Positions 25,331 through 34,049 of a stretch of DNA of 64,000 nucleotides are shown here, in pieces (position 1 is the first letter of the stretch; the number at the start of each line of letters is the position of its first letter). A program made the position numbers and the translations under genes. Origin of the DNA: an uncultured Anaeroplasmataceae bacterium (GTDB taxonomy: Bacteria; Bacillota_I; Bacilli_A; Acholeplasmatales; Anaeroplasmataceae); assembly GCA_910584005.1 (NCBI GenBank), contig CAJTXR010000002.1, positions 236,682 through 300,681 on the forward strand, written 5' to 3'. Under the pieces are notes generated by a model. That model was not told the DNA's origin and made no database searches. It was given only the letters and a program-made list of their open reading frames with translations.

Positions 25331-27071
25331 AAAGTTAAAACTTTTACCAGATAGTCCTGGTTGTTATCAAATGCGAAATGAACAAAATGAAGTTATATAT
25401 GTAGGAAAGGCTAAAAATTTGAAAAACCGGGTAAGAAGTTATTTTCATGGTGCTCATAATGCGAAAACAACTCGTCTGGTTAGTGAAATTGAAGATTTTA
25501 CCTATGTGATTACAGCAAGCGAACTTGAAGCATTTGTATTGGAAATTAATATGATTAAGGAATATGATCCAAAATATAATATCATGCTTAAAGATGATAA
25601 GACATATCCTTATATAGCAATTACAAATGAAACTCATCCACGATTGATTGTGACTCGGAGTCAAAGAAAAAAGAATCTTGGAAGATATTTTGGTCCTTAC
25701 CCAAATGTTAGAGCTGCTAGGACAACAATTGATGTATTAAATCAAATTTATCCTTTTCGGAAATGTCATACAATTCCTAAAAAGGAATGCTTATACTTTC
25801 ATATGAATCAATGCTTAGGGCCTTGTATTCATCATGAAACATTGGATTATACAATTTATAAAAATAAAGTAGCAAGTTTTTTAAACGGCGATGCTAAGGA
25901 TGTATTAGAAGATATAGAACAACGGATGCAAGCTGCTTCCCTAAATTTAGAATTTGAAAAGGCTAAAGAATATCGAGATTTAAAATATGCCATTGAGGAT
26001 ACCATCGCAAAACAAAAAATCTCGATTAACGATTTGACAAGTCGTGATTATATTGGTGTCTATGCAGATGAAGATGAAATATCCATTAATATAATTATAA
26101 CAAGAAGAGGGAATATTGTTCAAAATCACCAAACGATTATTAATAAATATGATAATATTGAAGATGAGGTATTGAACTATTTAATTCAGTTTTATCAAAT
26201 GAATTCTAAGCCTAAGGAAATTTGTTGTAAAGATTTTGATTTTGATCTTTTAAAGGCCGCGTTAGAGATTGACATTTTTGATGCGAAACAAGGGAAGAAA
26301 AAAGAAATTCTTGAAATGGCCAATTACAATGCGAAATTCAACTTGGAAAACAAAAGAAATATATTTAAAAATCAAGTCTTGAAAAAACAAGAAACGATAG
26401 AAGCATTAGGGGCTCTTTTACAGATTCCAGCTCCAAGACGTATAGAAGCATTTGATAATTCAAATCTATATGGAGAATACCCTGTATCAGCAATGGTTTG
26501 TTATATTGATGGAAGACCATCTCCAAAGGATTTTAGAAAGTATCATATTAAAACTGTTATAGGTGCAAATGATTACGAATCCATGAAAGAAGTTATTTAT
26601 CGAAGATATTTTAGATTATTAATGGAAAATGGAACTTTTCCTGATTTAATTGTTATGGATGGAGGAGAGATTCAGGTTCATGCGGCAGAAGATATTTTGC
26701 AAAGTTTAAATTTGGATATTTCAGTTGTGGGAATTCAAAAAAATGATAAGCATAAGGCTTCAAAATTGTTTTTTAAGAATCAATTATATGATATTGATCG
26801 GAATTCACCAATTTATTTATTAATGGCTGATATTTCTCAAAGAGTTCATGATTTTGCAATTAGCTTTTTTAGAAGCAATAAGGCTAAAGGATTATTTTCC
26901 TCTATATTAGATCCTATTCCAGGACTTGGACCAAAAAGAAAAGAAGAATTGTTAAAATATTTTGTTCATATAGACCAAATTAAACAAGCAAGTGTGGAGG
27001 AATTAAAAAAGGCAGGAATGCCTGCCAATTTAGCAATTTCAATTTATGAATATTTTCATAAGGAAAATTAA
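25311..27071 (+). CDS. uvrC: UvrABC excinuclease subunit C
   Basis: 586 residues. GIY-YIG nuclease at the N-terminus (CYQMRNEQNEVIYVGKAKNL), UvrB-interacting UVR motif (AASLNLEFEKAKEYRDLK), RNase H-like C-terminal nuclease (IEAFDNSNLYGEYPV, VMDGGEIQVHAA), and helix-hairpin-helix GLGPKRKEELL. Makes both incisions in nucleotide excision repair. ATG 25311 gives the same distance to LLPDxPGCY as Bacillus UvrC; ATG 25302 is also in frame with a ribosome site and cannot be excluded. Confidence 0.96.
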   Translation: MKALIAEKLKLLPDSPGCYQMRNEQNEVIYVGKAKNLKNRVRSYFHGAHNAKTTRLVSEIEDFTYVITASELEAFVLEINMIKEYDPKYNIMLKDDKTYPYIAITNETHPRLIVTRSQRKKNLGRYFGPYPNVRAARTTIDVLNQIYPFRKCHTIPKKECLYFHMNQCLGPCIHHETLDYTIYKNKVASFLNGDAKDVLEDIEQRMQAASLNLEFEKAKEYRDLKYAIEDTIAKQKISINDLTSRDYIGVYADEDEISINIIITRRGNIVQNHQTIINKYDNIEDEVLNYLIQFYQMNSKPKEICCKDFDFDLLKAALEIDIFDAKQGKKKEILEMANYNAKFNLENKRNIFKNQVLKKQETIEALGALLQIPAPRRIEAFDNSNLYGEYPVSAMVCYIDGRPSPKDFRKYHIKTVIGANDYESMKEVIYRRYFRLLMENGTFPDLIVMDGGEIQVHAAEDILQSLNLDISVVGIQKNDKHKASKLFFKNQLYDIDRNSPIYLLMADISQRVHDFAISFFRSNKAKGLFSSILDPIPGLGPKRKEELLKYFVHIDQIKQASVEELKKAGMPANLAISIYEYFHKEN

Positions 27072-27091
27072 ATTGCATATAAACCGAAGAA

Positions 27092-27145
27092 ATAAGGGTT
27101 GTGCGTAAATTTATTAATTATAACAAATTTACGCACAACCCTTAT
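27092..27145. repeat. Perfect 21-bp inverted repeat, 12-base loop
   Basis: Arm 27092-27112 (begins ATAAGGGTTGTGCG) is the exact reverse complement of 27125-27145. A shorter outer pair ATTGCA (27072-27077)/TGCAAT (27147-27152) nests around it. No T run follows on either strand, so it is not an ordinary terminator. It sits at the junction of uvrC and the DAC-domain gene. Confidence 0.85.
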
Positions 27146-27339
27146 GTGCAATGTAGAATATAGATGACACATCTCGATTCTAGTTACAAAAACTCTCTCT
27201 TACTCAATTATAAGTAAAGTTCTTGCCTCATTAATAATTGCATTACTCAATTCATGAGTATAAATACTATACCATAATTTAAAAATAATGTCAACAAGCT
27301 ATTGCACATTTTTATTGTATACATTTTAAAGGCAAAATA
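27146..27339. other. Gene-free stretch between the inverted repeat and the DAC-domain gene
   Basis: AT-rich, no credible open frame. A small hairpin ACTCA-ATTCA-TGAGT is seen near 27243-27257. No clear terminator for the minus-strand gene was found, and nothing else is recognisable. Confidence 0.5.
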
Positions 27340-28758
27340 TTACTTAATATTATATTTAATTCTATCTTTTATATATACTTCTATATATCCATCTGTCGAA
27401 ATTTTAATTGAAAATCCATAATTGGAAAGTTTTTTTGCTGCAGCACCTCTACCTCCCCCGTACGATCCACTATCATTTTGAATTATTGCTCCTATGGATA
27501 TAATATTTCCCTCATAATCTATAATGGTTGCTCCATCCATACTTATTAATTCAGTTCGTAATTTTCTATCTAACATTTGAAATTTAGATCTTTCAGTAAT
27601 TTTTAATAAAAACTCTCTTTTTTTGAATCTCTTTTTCATTTCTTCATTATCAAACGTTTTAGGATATTTCTTTCTATTTTCTTCATAGTCCTTTATGTCG
27701 TTATTAGGTAATAAATTATCTATGTAATTTATAATCCCTTTTTTTAACGAAAAAGAAGTTTCTTGAGAACCATTTATAATATATTCGTATTCGTTTGGAG
27801 TTGTCAATTCACAAACTAATTTTGGGTCTATGCAAGCAATAATTCCCCCACAATGAGAAAATGAAACATCTAAAGATGAAAGATATATTTCGTTTAAAAG
27901 ATTAATAAAATTATCATCTAGATCGGTTTTTATGTTTCCTAAAATAATTTGGCTGAAAATATCTTTATTGAAGTTCAACCATTTGCCTTCTCTTTTGACA
28001 AGTTCAATAACACAATTTTTAATTAGAATTATATCTCCACTAGTTAATAGATAAATTCCTATCTTTTTTTTAGTAAAAGATTTGATAACTTGACCAAATC
28101 TATAGGGAGTATTTGAATGATCATTTGTTAAGTTTTTAGAGGAAGTAATAGAATCATAGTCAATATATTTTAAATTTTTATCTAAATGAATAATAGATGT
28201 AATACCATCACTAAAAGTGGCACTATATTCTTCATGCAAAAAATCATCAAAAGAAAATTTGCCTTCATCTGAATTTAAATCAATTGTGAATGCAAAAGGT
28301 ACTTTTCTTCCTTCATAAGTTTTTGTATTCCATTGTTCTAAAATATCTATTAATTTTAAGACACCAGTATACGGTTTGTTCCCACATAACCAATGAATAA
28401 CTTTCTTTTGAACAATATATTCATAATTTTTTACAAGATGTTCAAAATCTTGATATTTGTTTTTTATTTCGTTGCTTATTGTTTTATACCTGATTTCATT
28501 TAAACCTTCATAAACAGTATTTAGTAAAGACATACAATGTTCTGGAAAATTTTTTGAAACACTTATTTTATAACAATTACTCGATTTTTTATCCTCGTAA
28601 AAAATTAAACTTTGATCTTTTATAGTTAAAAGACTATTTTTTTCATTCGGAAGTTGGGTTGGATGCATGTCGATCAATTTAACTCCTACAAGCGGTGCTA
28701 AATAGTGCTTCATAATAAATTTAAATTCTTCTTCATGCGATAAACCTTTTAGTTCCAT
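27340..28758 (-). CDS. DisA_N/DAC-like nucleotide cyclase domain protein with N-terminal sensor
   Basis: 472 residues, soluble. The last ~150 residues fit the diadenylate cyclase (DisA_N) fold in order: strand GGIIACID (compare GALIVVGD in DisA), then ELISMDGATIIDYEGNIIS with DGA at 408-410, then GGGRGAAAKKLS at 434-445 where DisA has GTRHRTA, and the end IKISTDGYIEVY. The RHR motif reads RGA, so activity is uncertain. The N-terminal ~330 residues (with TYEGRKVPFAF near 150) resemble sensor modules that precede DAC domains in proposed conflict systems; this is from memory of the family and is inference. It has its own promoter, and no effector gene is adjacent. Confidence 0.6.
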   Translation of the reverse strand: MELKGLSHEEEFKFIMKHYLAPLVGVKLIDMHPTQLPNEKNSLLTIKDQSLIFYEDKKSSNCYKISVSKNFPEHCMSLLNTVYEGLNEIRYKTISNEIKNKYQDFEHLVKNYEYIVQKKVIHWLCGNKPYTGVLKLIDILEQWNTKTYEGRKVPFAFTIDLNSDEGKFSFDDFLHEEYSATFSDGITSIIHLDKNLKYIDYDSITSSKNLTNDHSNTPYRFGQVIKSFTKKKIGIYLLTSGDIILIKNCVIELVKREGKWLNFNKDIFSQIILGNIKTDLDDNFINLLNEIYLSSLDVSFSHCGGIIACIDPKLVCELTTPNEYEYIINGSQETSFSLKKGIINYIDNLLPNNDIKDYEENRKKYPKTFDNEEMKKRFKKREFLLKITERSKFQMLDRKLRTELISMDGATIIDYEGNIISIGAIIQNDSGSYGGGRGAAAKKLSNYGFSIKISTDGYIEVYIKDRIKYNIK

Positions 28759-28800
28759 ATGATTCCCTCCAATTTACATAAATTGATATATTATAAAATT

Positions 28801-28829
28801 ATTATACAATCTTTGTAATAACGAATCAA
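28801..28829 (-). promoter_or_regulatory. Promoter of the DAC-domain gene
   Basis: On the minus strand TTGATT (28829-28824), 17-base spacer, TATAAT (28806-28801); GGAGGGAA ribosome site follows before the start codon. Confidence 0.7.
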
Positions 28830-28837
28830 TATTTGAT

Positions 28838-28886
28838 CATAAAAAAATAAAAAGTGAAATGACTATATTTCAATCATTCCACTTTT
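28838..28886 (-). terminator. Terminator of gerE
   Basis: On the minus strand AAAAGTGGAATGA pairs with TCATTTCACTTTT (one G-U), then a T-rich run. It overlaps the last codons of gerE. Confidence 0.78.
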
Positions 28887-29069
28887 AGCTAACATTATAA
28901 TTGCTTGTGTTCTACTTGTGACACCAAGTTTACCAATCACATTTGATATGTGATTTCTCACTGTTTTATCACTTATATGTAGTTTTAAGGCAATTGATTT
29001 TGTTGTTTCATTTTTAATGAGAAGTTTAAATATTTCTAGCTCTCTAGGAGTTAAAAAATGCCCGTTCAT
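28863..29069 (-). CDS. gerE: Spore coat transcription regulator GerE-like (LuxR-type HTH)
   Basis: 68 residues consisting only of a GerE/LuxR helix-turn-helix: LTPRELEIFKLLIKNETTKSIALKLHISDKTVRNHISNVIGKLGV, cited as ISDKTVRNHISNVIGKLGV for the recognition region. Stand-alone size and the pattern TPRE..FxLLxxxxTTKxIAxxLxIS match Bacillus GerE (74 residues), the last mother-cell regulator of coat genes. GGAGG five bases upstream fixes ATG 29069; an in-frame ATG at 29081 overlaps that site. A sigma-K-like promoter precedes it, as for gerE elsewhere. Confidence 0.85.
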   Translation of the reverse strand: MNGHFLTPRELEIFKLLIKNETTKSIALKLHISDKTVRNHISNVIGKLGVTSRTQAIIMLAKSGMIEI

Positions 29070-29093
29070 AAGAACCTCCATGATTTTACATTT

Positions 29094-29123
29094 TATTGTA
29101 TGCGAAATTTTTAAAAATCGTGT
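29094..29123 (-). promoter_or_regulatory. Sigma-K-like promoter of gerE
   Basis: On the minus strand ACAC (29123-29120), 17-base spacer, CATACAATA (29102-29094): exact fit to AC-N17-CATANNNTA. Same geometry as the cotE promoter in this window. Confidence 0.65.
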
Positions 29124-29283
29124 ATTTGTTTTTATTAATTTACTAAATTTAAGTTATAATTTTTTCTCAATTTATAATAAATAACTTAAATTAAGATAAT
29201 AATATATAAAAAAATGGTAAAATATGATGTCAACATCGTGGAATTTAAGTTCAAGTTGTTAGATAATATAGGTGGTGATGAAT

Positions 29284-29529
29284 ATGAGCAAAATATTATA
29301 TACAGAATTTGAAAGGGAATATATTATAAAAATAGGGAAAAGAATTGTTGAACTAAGAAGAGAATGTGGCTATACTCAAGAGGAACTAGCAGATAAGATG
29401 AAAATATCTACGAGATCCTTAAGCGATATTGAAAATGGGAAGAGCTGTCCAAATTCAATCATGATTTATCGAATTGCAGAAGTGCTTCATATCTCTTTAA
29501 AAGATTTTTATGATTTTAATCTAGATTAA
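29284..29529 (+). CDS. XRE-family transcription regulator (single HTH domain)
   Basis: 81 residues. Helix-turn-helix of the XRE/Cro type: KRIVELRRECGYTQEELADKMKISTRSLSDIENGK. Contains nothing besides the HTH and a short C-terminal helix, so it is a small repressor-like protein. AGGTGG at 29270-29275 points to ATG 29284, though earlier GTG/ATG codons are in frame. It is divergent from gerE and might control it or the SDR gene downstream; neither is shown. Confidence 0.75.
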   Translation: MSKILYTEFEREYIIKIGKRIVELRRECGYTQEELADKMKISTRSLSDIENGKSCPNSIMIYRIAEVLHISLKDFYDFNLD

Positions 29530-29611
29530 TTTTATTTTATGCTAAAGAATAAACTTTATCTTATTTTTTATATAACATAAGTTATATGCTCATACTAAAA
29601 CAGGTGATACA

Positions 29612-30406
29612 ATGGAAAAAACTGTTTTAGTTACAGGTGCGACTGGGGGCATAGGGAAAGAATTATGTAAATTGTTTGCAAAAGATGGACATACTCTCAT
29701 ATTGATAGGCAGAACAAAGGAAAAACTAAAATCTTTAACTGATCTTTTGCAGCAATACTCTAATCGAATTTATGTGATTTTATATGATTTAAGAAAAAAA
29801 GATGGATATGAAAAAATTCTAAATGAGATTAAGCAAATGAATTTGCAAATTGATATATTTGTTAATTTGGCAGGATTTGGTCTTTATGGTGAGTTTTTAA
29901 CCAGTAATTTAGAGCGACAAGAAGAATTGTTAATGGTGAACTTGAATTCCTTGATGGCTTTATGCTATTTTATAGGGAAGGATATGAAGCAAAGAAACCA
30001 AGGATATATCATAAACTTTTCCTCTATTTCTGCTTTTTTTCCTGGGACTTATATGGCTTCTTATTATGCATCAAAGGCTTTTATTTTATCCTTTTCTTTG
30101 GCTTTAGAAAGAGAATTAAAGCCTTACCATGTATCTGTACTTGCTCTTTGTCCAGGAGTGATTGATACGCCATTTTATAAAACTGCAGGAGCAGATGAAA
30201 CTAAGAGTGATTTATTAGATAACTTAAAACCAGAATCTGCTGCTATTTTTGCTAGAAAAGCATATCAAGTGATTAAAAAAAGAAAAAGTCATTATAGAAT
30301 TATAGGAATTAAAAATAAAGTATTAATTTTTATAAGTAAATTTTTACCAGCAAGATTTTTATCATATTTAATTGAAAACATACAAAAACCAAAAGAAGAA
30401 AAGTGA
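29612..30406 (+). CDS. Short-chain dehydrogenase/reductase (SDR)
   Basis: 264 residues. Cofactor motif TGATGGIGKEL (about 7-17, TGxxxGIG), NLAGFG near 90 (NNAG-type), and catalytic SISAFFPGTYMASYYASKAF with Ser and YxxxK. C-terminal hydrophobic stretch (KVLIFISKFLPARFLSYLIE) suggests membrane contact, as in YqjQ/DltE-like SDRs. Substrate unknown. AACAGGTGATAC ribosome site before ATG 29612. Confidence 0.85.
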   Translation: MEKTVLVTGATGGIGKELCKLFAKDGHTLILIGRTKEKLKSLTDLLQQYSNRIYVILYDLRKKDGYEKILNEIKQMNLQIDIFVNLAGFGLYGEFLTSNLERQEELLMVNLNSLMALCYFIGKDMKQRNQGYIINFSSISAFFPGTYMASYYASKAFILSFSLALERELKPYHVSVLALCPGVIDTPFYKTAGADETKSDLLDNLKPESAAIFARKAYQVIKKRKSHYRIIGIKNKVLIFISKFLPARFLSYLIENIQKPKEEK

Positions 30407-30440
30407 AAGATTATCTTTCACATTTTTTATTTTTTTTCAT
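30403..30440 (+). terminator. Terminator after the SDR gene
   Basis: GTGAAAGA (30403-30410) pairs with TCTTTCAC (30414-30421), followed by a long T run. It begins in the stop codon and overlaps the next promoter. Confidence 0.8.
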
Positions 30441-30446
30441 ACGATA
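30420..30446 (+). promoter_or_regulatory. Sigma-K/sigma-E-like promoter before asnB
   Basis: AC (30420-30421), 16-base spacer, CATACGATA (30438-30446) fits AC-N16/17-CATANNNTA; CATACGAT also resembles a sigma-E -10. The Bacillus sporulation asparagine synthase AsnO is mother-cell expressed. The pattern is short and can occur by chance in AT-rich DNA. Confidence 0.4.
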
Positions 30447-30464
30447 ATATAGGAAGTGATAGCT

Positions 30465-32255
30465 TTGTGTGGAATTTTTTACAAAAGTAATTTTTACACA
30501 AAAACAGATGAAGATAAATTTATAAAGGCCTGTAATTTATTAAATCATCGTGGGCCAGATGATTCAGGATTCTTATTTACAAAGGAACATTCCTTTGGCC
30601 ATAAACGCTTGGCGATACGGGATGTGGTTAATGCGAAACAACCAATGAGTAAATTAAATGACCATTTAATTTATAATGGGGAAATATATAATCAATATGA
30701 ATTAGAAAAACGGTTGGATTATCCGCTAGACTTTAATAGTGATACATTACTCCTTTTAGAATTAATGATAAAGTATAAAGATCAAGTGTTAAAGGATTTA
30801 AATGGAATTTTTGCTTTTGTATATACCCATAATGATGATGTATATATTGTCAGAGATATGTTTGGAGTTAAACCATTATATTATACCGTTTTTGAAAAAG
30901 ACATTATTGTTTCTTCAGAACTGAAATCCATTTTGGCTTATACGGACAAAAGAATTGTTACTAAAGAAGGACTATGTGAATTGCTTGGAATGGGACCCTC
31001 TCATAGTCAATCTAAAACGGTATTTAAGGATATATATGAAGTAAGACCAGGGCATTTCTTGAAATTTAGTAAAAATAAAAATATTGAGGATTATACATAT
31101 TATCAGTTAGAAGCAAAGGAGTTTAAGTTATCGTATAATGAAACGGTAGAAAAAGTGAGAAAACTGCTAGATGATGCTATAGAACGACAAATGATATCCG
31201 ATGTTGATTTATCTACATTTTTATCTGGGGGATTAGATTCCTCAATCATATCAACCATTGTTGCTAAAAAAAAGGAAACTTTGGATACATATAGTATATC
31301 TTATGAGAACTCAGAATTTAAAGAAAATGCATTTGAACGTTCAAAAGATTCAGATTTCACGCATTTAGTTAGCGACTCCATTGGATCAAATCAACATGAT
31401 ATCGTAATTGATAATAAGTCATTAGTGGAAGGATTAAGAAGAGCAGTGGAAATAAGGGATATTCCAGGAATGACAGATATTGATTCATCGATGTATTTTT
31501 TAGCTTGTAATATTAGTCAAAAGCATAAGGTGGGATTATCTGGGGAATGTGCAGATGAAATTTTTGGTGGGTACCCATGGTTTTATGAAAAAAATAAGAA
31601 ACTGACTACATTCCCATGGATTCGGAACTTAGATTATAAAGAAAAACTTTTAAATGACAAATATAGAAATATTTTGCACCTTAAGGAGTATGTTCTAAGT
31701 GAATTTGACAAAGCAATCAGAGAAACACCAATATTAAATACTGATTCAAAAACAACAATAAGGCAAAGACAATTAAGCTATATAAATATAAAATATTTCA
31801 TGACAAATCTTTTAGATCGGAAAGACCGTTTGACAATGGCAGCTAGCTTAGAGGTAAGAGTCCCTTTTTGTGATAAAAATTTAGTTGAATTTTTATATAA
31901 TGTTCCTTTTAAGTATAAATACAGAAGTAAGGTTGAGAAAAAACTTTTAAGAGATGCTTATAAAGGAACTGTCATAGATGAAGTGATTAACCGAAAGAAA
32001 AGTCCTTATCCAAAAAGTAATTCAACAGAATATCATCAAGAAGTGGTTAGGCTATTAGAGGAAGTTTTAAAGGATAAAAACAGTATCCTTTATGAAATCT
32101 TTGATATTAATAAAATAAAAGAAATAATGGAAAGCAATGAGGAACTAGAAGTTCCTTGGTATGGACAGCTAATGAGAAAAACTGCATTCTTGGCTTATTT
32201 ATATCAAATAGATTATTGGTTTAAAACTTACAAAATAAAATTGGAGATTGAGTAA
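30465..32255 (+). CDS. asnB: Asparagine synthase, glutamine-hydrolysing (AsnB/AsnO type)
   Basis: 596 residues. Start is decided by function: the glutaminase needs Cys as residue 2, and TTG 30465 followed by TGT gives MCGIF with AGGAAGTG spaced upstream; the longer GTG 30456 reading would bury it. N-terminal class II glutaminase (LNHRGPDDSG, HKRLAI, YNGEIYN), C-terminal synthase with PP-loop STFLSGGLDSS near 245 and GECADEIFGGYP. Makes asparagine from aspartate, ATP and glutamine. The GerW-like gene follows two bases later. With the promoter upstream, a sporulation role like AsnO is possible. Confidence 0.9.
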   Translation: MCGIFYKSNFYTKTDEDKFIKACNLLNHRGPDDSGFLFTKEHSFGHKRLAIRDVVNAKQPMSKLNDHLIYNGEIYNQYELEKRLDYPLDFNSDTLLLLELMIKYKDQVLKDLNGIFAFVYTHNDDVYIVRDMFGVKPLYYTVFEKDIIVSSELKSILAYTDKRIVTKEGLCELLGMGPSHSQSKTVFKDIYEVRPGHFLKFSKNKNIEDYTYYQLEAKEFKLSYNETVEKVRKLLDDAIERQMISDVDLSTFLSGGLDSSIISTIVAKKKETLDTYSISYENSEFKENAFERSKDSDFTHLVSDSIGSNQHDIVIDNKSLVEGLRRAVEIRDIPGMTDIDSSMYFLACNISQKHKVGLSGECADEIFGGYPWFYEKNKKLTTFPWIRNLDYKEKLLNDKYRNILHLKEYVLSEFDKAIRETPILNTDSKTTIRQRQLSYINIKYFMTNLLDRKDRLTMAASLEVRVPFCDKNLVEFLYNVPFKYKYRSKVEKKLLRDAYKGTVIDEVINRKKSPYPKSNSTEYHQEVVRLLEEVLKDKNSILYEIFDINKIKEIMESNEELEVPWYGQLMRKTAFLAYLYQIDYWFKTYKIKLEIE

Positions 32256-32257
32256 AT

Positions 32258-32587
32258 TTGGAAAACTTAGATTTTGTGTCTAAATTATTAAACGAAAGAA
32301 TTATGCTTGGTAAAAAAGAGGATATTACAGAAAACTTAAGCATAGTTCCTGTTTATAAGGTTAAAGTAAATTTCTTTAACGTAAATACGGATATAAAGGA
32401 TACTGCAGGAGATGGAAGTAATATTAATCTATTAATTACTCCTGTATGTATTTTACAAATTAAAAATGAGAATATCACAATCTTAAAATTCGATGATAAA
32501 ACACCAAAAGAGGATTTCTTTGATATAATTCCTTCTTTAGTATCGAATATTAATTTTAACGAGGTATTAAAAGGCTTAAAAATATAA
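32258..32587 (+). CDS. GerW/YtfJ-like small protein
   Basis: 109 residues, TTG start (32258) with GGAGA 10 bases upstream, coupled to asnB. The central LSIVPVYKVKVNFFNV...NLLITPVCILQIKNENITIL follows the GerW/YtfJ pattern (T.IPVxxVxxGF ... ITPxAFLVI..), but the glycine-rich loop of true GerW is reduced to TAGDGSN. GerW helps spore germination in Bacillus. Assignment is tentative; the neighbourhood (asnB with a mother-cell-like promoter) fits a sporulation role. Confidence 0.55.
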   Translation: MENLDFVSKLLNERIMLGKKEDITENLSIVPVYKVKVNFFNVNTDIKDTAGDGSNINLLITPVCILQIKNENITILKFDDKTPKEDFFDIIPSLVSNINFNEVLKGLKI

Positions 32588-32589
32588 TA

Positions 32590-32640
32590 TAAAAAAAGGG
32601 ATCAAGAGTGTAAAAACTTACTCTTAATCCCTTTTTTTAT
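32590..32640 (+). terminator. Terminator of the asnB operon
   Basis: Long hairpin AAAAAAAGGGATcAAGAGT / ACTCTTaATCCCTTTTTTT around loop GTAAAAACTT; one mismatch, long T run. Confidence 0.88.
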
Positions 32641-32807
32641 TTATTAAGAGTATGTGAACTGGGGATGTACCTTAAATATACTTTCTTATTTTTTTTATTT
32701 TTGGATTTAATTTATTTTCAGAAAGTAATTCTAAAACAAACATATTTATGCTTTTTATGCTATAATATAAATAAATAGAATTAAATTAATTTTTAGGAGT
32801 GTGGATT
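32641..32807 (+). other. AT-rich gap before the TPR regulator
   Basis: No open frame. GCTATAAT at about 32759-32766 is a likely -10 element for the next gene, with a weak -35. Nothing else stands out. Confidence 0.45.
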
Positions 32808-33938
32808 ATGCTTACACCAGATTTTTTTTCATTAAATGTTTATTTTAAAAATACGAATAAGTATTATTATTTTTTTGATGGTCTAATTAAACAATCTGGG
32901 AAAATGCAAAGAGATATTTTATTAGAAGCTAAAATTCCTGCATCCTCCTATAGAATTAGTAGAACAGTTGAAGAATCAAGAACGGATAGTCACAACATTT
33001 TATTAAATTATTTTCATATAGAAGAAATAAAAGAAGAAAAACAAATTGAATATGAAACGATTATTTCTAAACTTTATTTTGCCATTTATTATAAAGCGGA
33101 AACACAAATAGAACAATATTATACGAAAGCATTAGAATGTATTGAAGAAAATAATTATTTAAAACCAATTTTTGTATTATTAAAAATATTTACAAAAATG
33201 AATTATATCAAAGATTACACAGAATTTTTGAATGAAAATAAAGAGGACATAAAGTACTTATCTGCTTTTCCAAAGGAATATTTTAATCAGGAATTAGAAA
33301 TGCTTTTTTCTTTACTCATGATGTTTACAAATCATCCTATGGATCGTACAAAAATTGAATTATCTATAGATCAATTTCCTAAACTATCTTGGATATATTA
33401 TCATATCTCTGGAACGTTTGCTTATTGCAATCAAGATTATGCAGAGGCCATTTTGTTTTATAAAAAAGCAGAAGAAGAATATCTAAAAGATTGTAATATT
33501 CTTCGGTATATATGGGTTAGGAATAATATTGCTGCAATGTATAATCGATTGGGGAATGCAAAATCCTCCTTAGATATTATTCAACCAGTATTTTTATTTT
33601 TATCGCATTCCGATATGAATTTGCCAATGAGAAATTATATAATAATGCATTATTTTATGTCCTTATTTTTATTAGAGGCATATGAGGTTATCCTACAGGT
33701 GAAAAAGGATTATGTAGAAGAGAGTATGCTTTTACCAACTACTGCAATTCTTTTAATTTGTACATATAAGAAAATGAAACACTCTAAGGATAGTTGTGCT
33801 TCTTTAAGATTCGTTGATGAAAGAGCAAATCTTTTTTATGAAATATTATTTGAAAACAAAAAAATGAATTCTAAGGAAAAACTGCTTTTACAGTCTACCA
33901 ATTACTTGAAAAAAATATTTAAAATAATGAAACTTTAA
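32808..33938 (+). CDS. TPR-type regulator, candidate RRNPP-like peptide receptor
   Basis: 376 residues. Residues about 25-75 read like a divergent XRE-type HTH (MQRDILLEAKIPASSYRISR with a following helix), and the remaining ~300 residues are all helical with repeated aromatic/acidic helices typical of tetratricopeptide repeats (YHISGTFAYCNQDYAEAILFYKKAEEEY; IWVRNNIAAMYNRLGNAKSSL). HTH plus TPRs is the layout of Rgg/PlcR/PrgX-type receptors. A small exported peptide gene lies 168 bases downstream on the same strand. AGGAG at 32795-32799 supports ATG 32808. Function as a peptide-controlled regulator is inference. Confidence 0.55.
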   Translation: MLTPDFFSLNVYFKNTNKYYYFFDGLIKQSGKMQRDILLEAKIPASSYRISRTVEESRTDSHNILLNYFHIEEIKEEKQIEYETIISKLYFAIYYKAETQIEQYYTKALECIEENNYLKPIFVLLKIFTKMNYIKDYTEFLNENKEDIKYLSAFPKEYFNQELEMLFSLLMMFTNHPMDRTKIELSIDQFPKLSWIYYHISGTFAYCNQDYAEAILFYKKAEEEYLKDCNILRYIWVRNNIAAMYNRLGNAKSSLDIIQPVFLFLSHSDMNLPMRNYIIMHYFMSLFLLEAYEVILQVKKDYVEESMLLPTTAILLICTYKKMKHSKDSCASLRFVDERANLFYEILFENKKMNSKEKLLLQSTNYLKKIFKIMKL

Positions 33939-33945
33939 CATATGA

Positions 33946-33972
33946 AACGAGATTTTCTCGTTTTTATTTTTG
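33946..33972 (+). terminator. Terminator after the TPR regulator
   Basis: AAACGAG (33946-33952) pairs with CTCGTTT (33957-33963), loop ATTT, then TTTATTTTT. Confidence 0.8.
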
Positions 33973-34049
33973 TAAAAACATAAAATTAATAACATTTTAG
34001 CGAAAAAAAATATAAAAATGTATCAAAAACACAAAAAAAATGTTTTTTA

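Noticed and set aside
27092..27145. Ordinary terminator of uvrC
   Set aside because: There is no T run after either arm; kept as a repeat instead.
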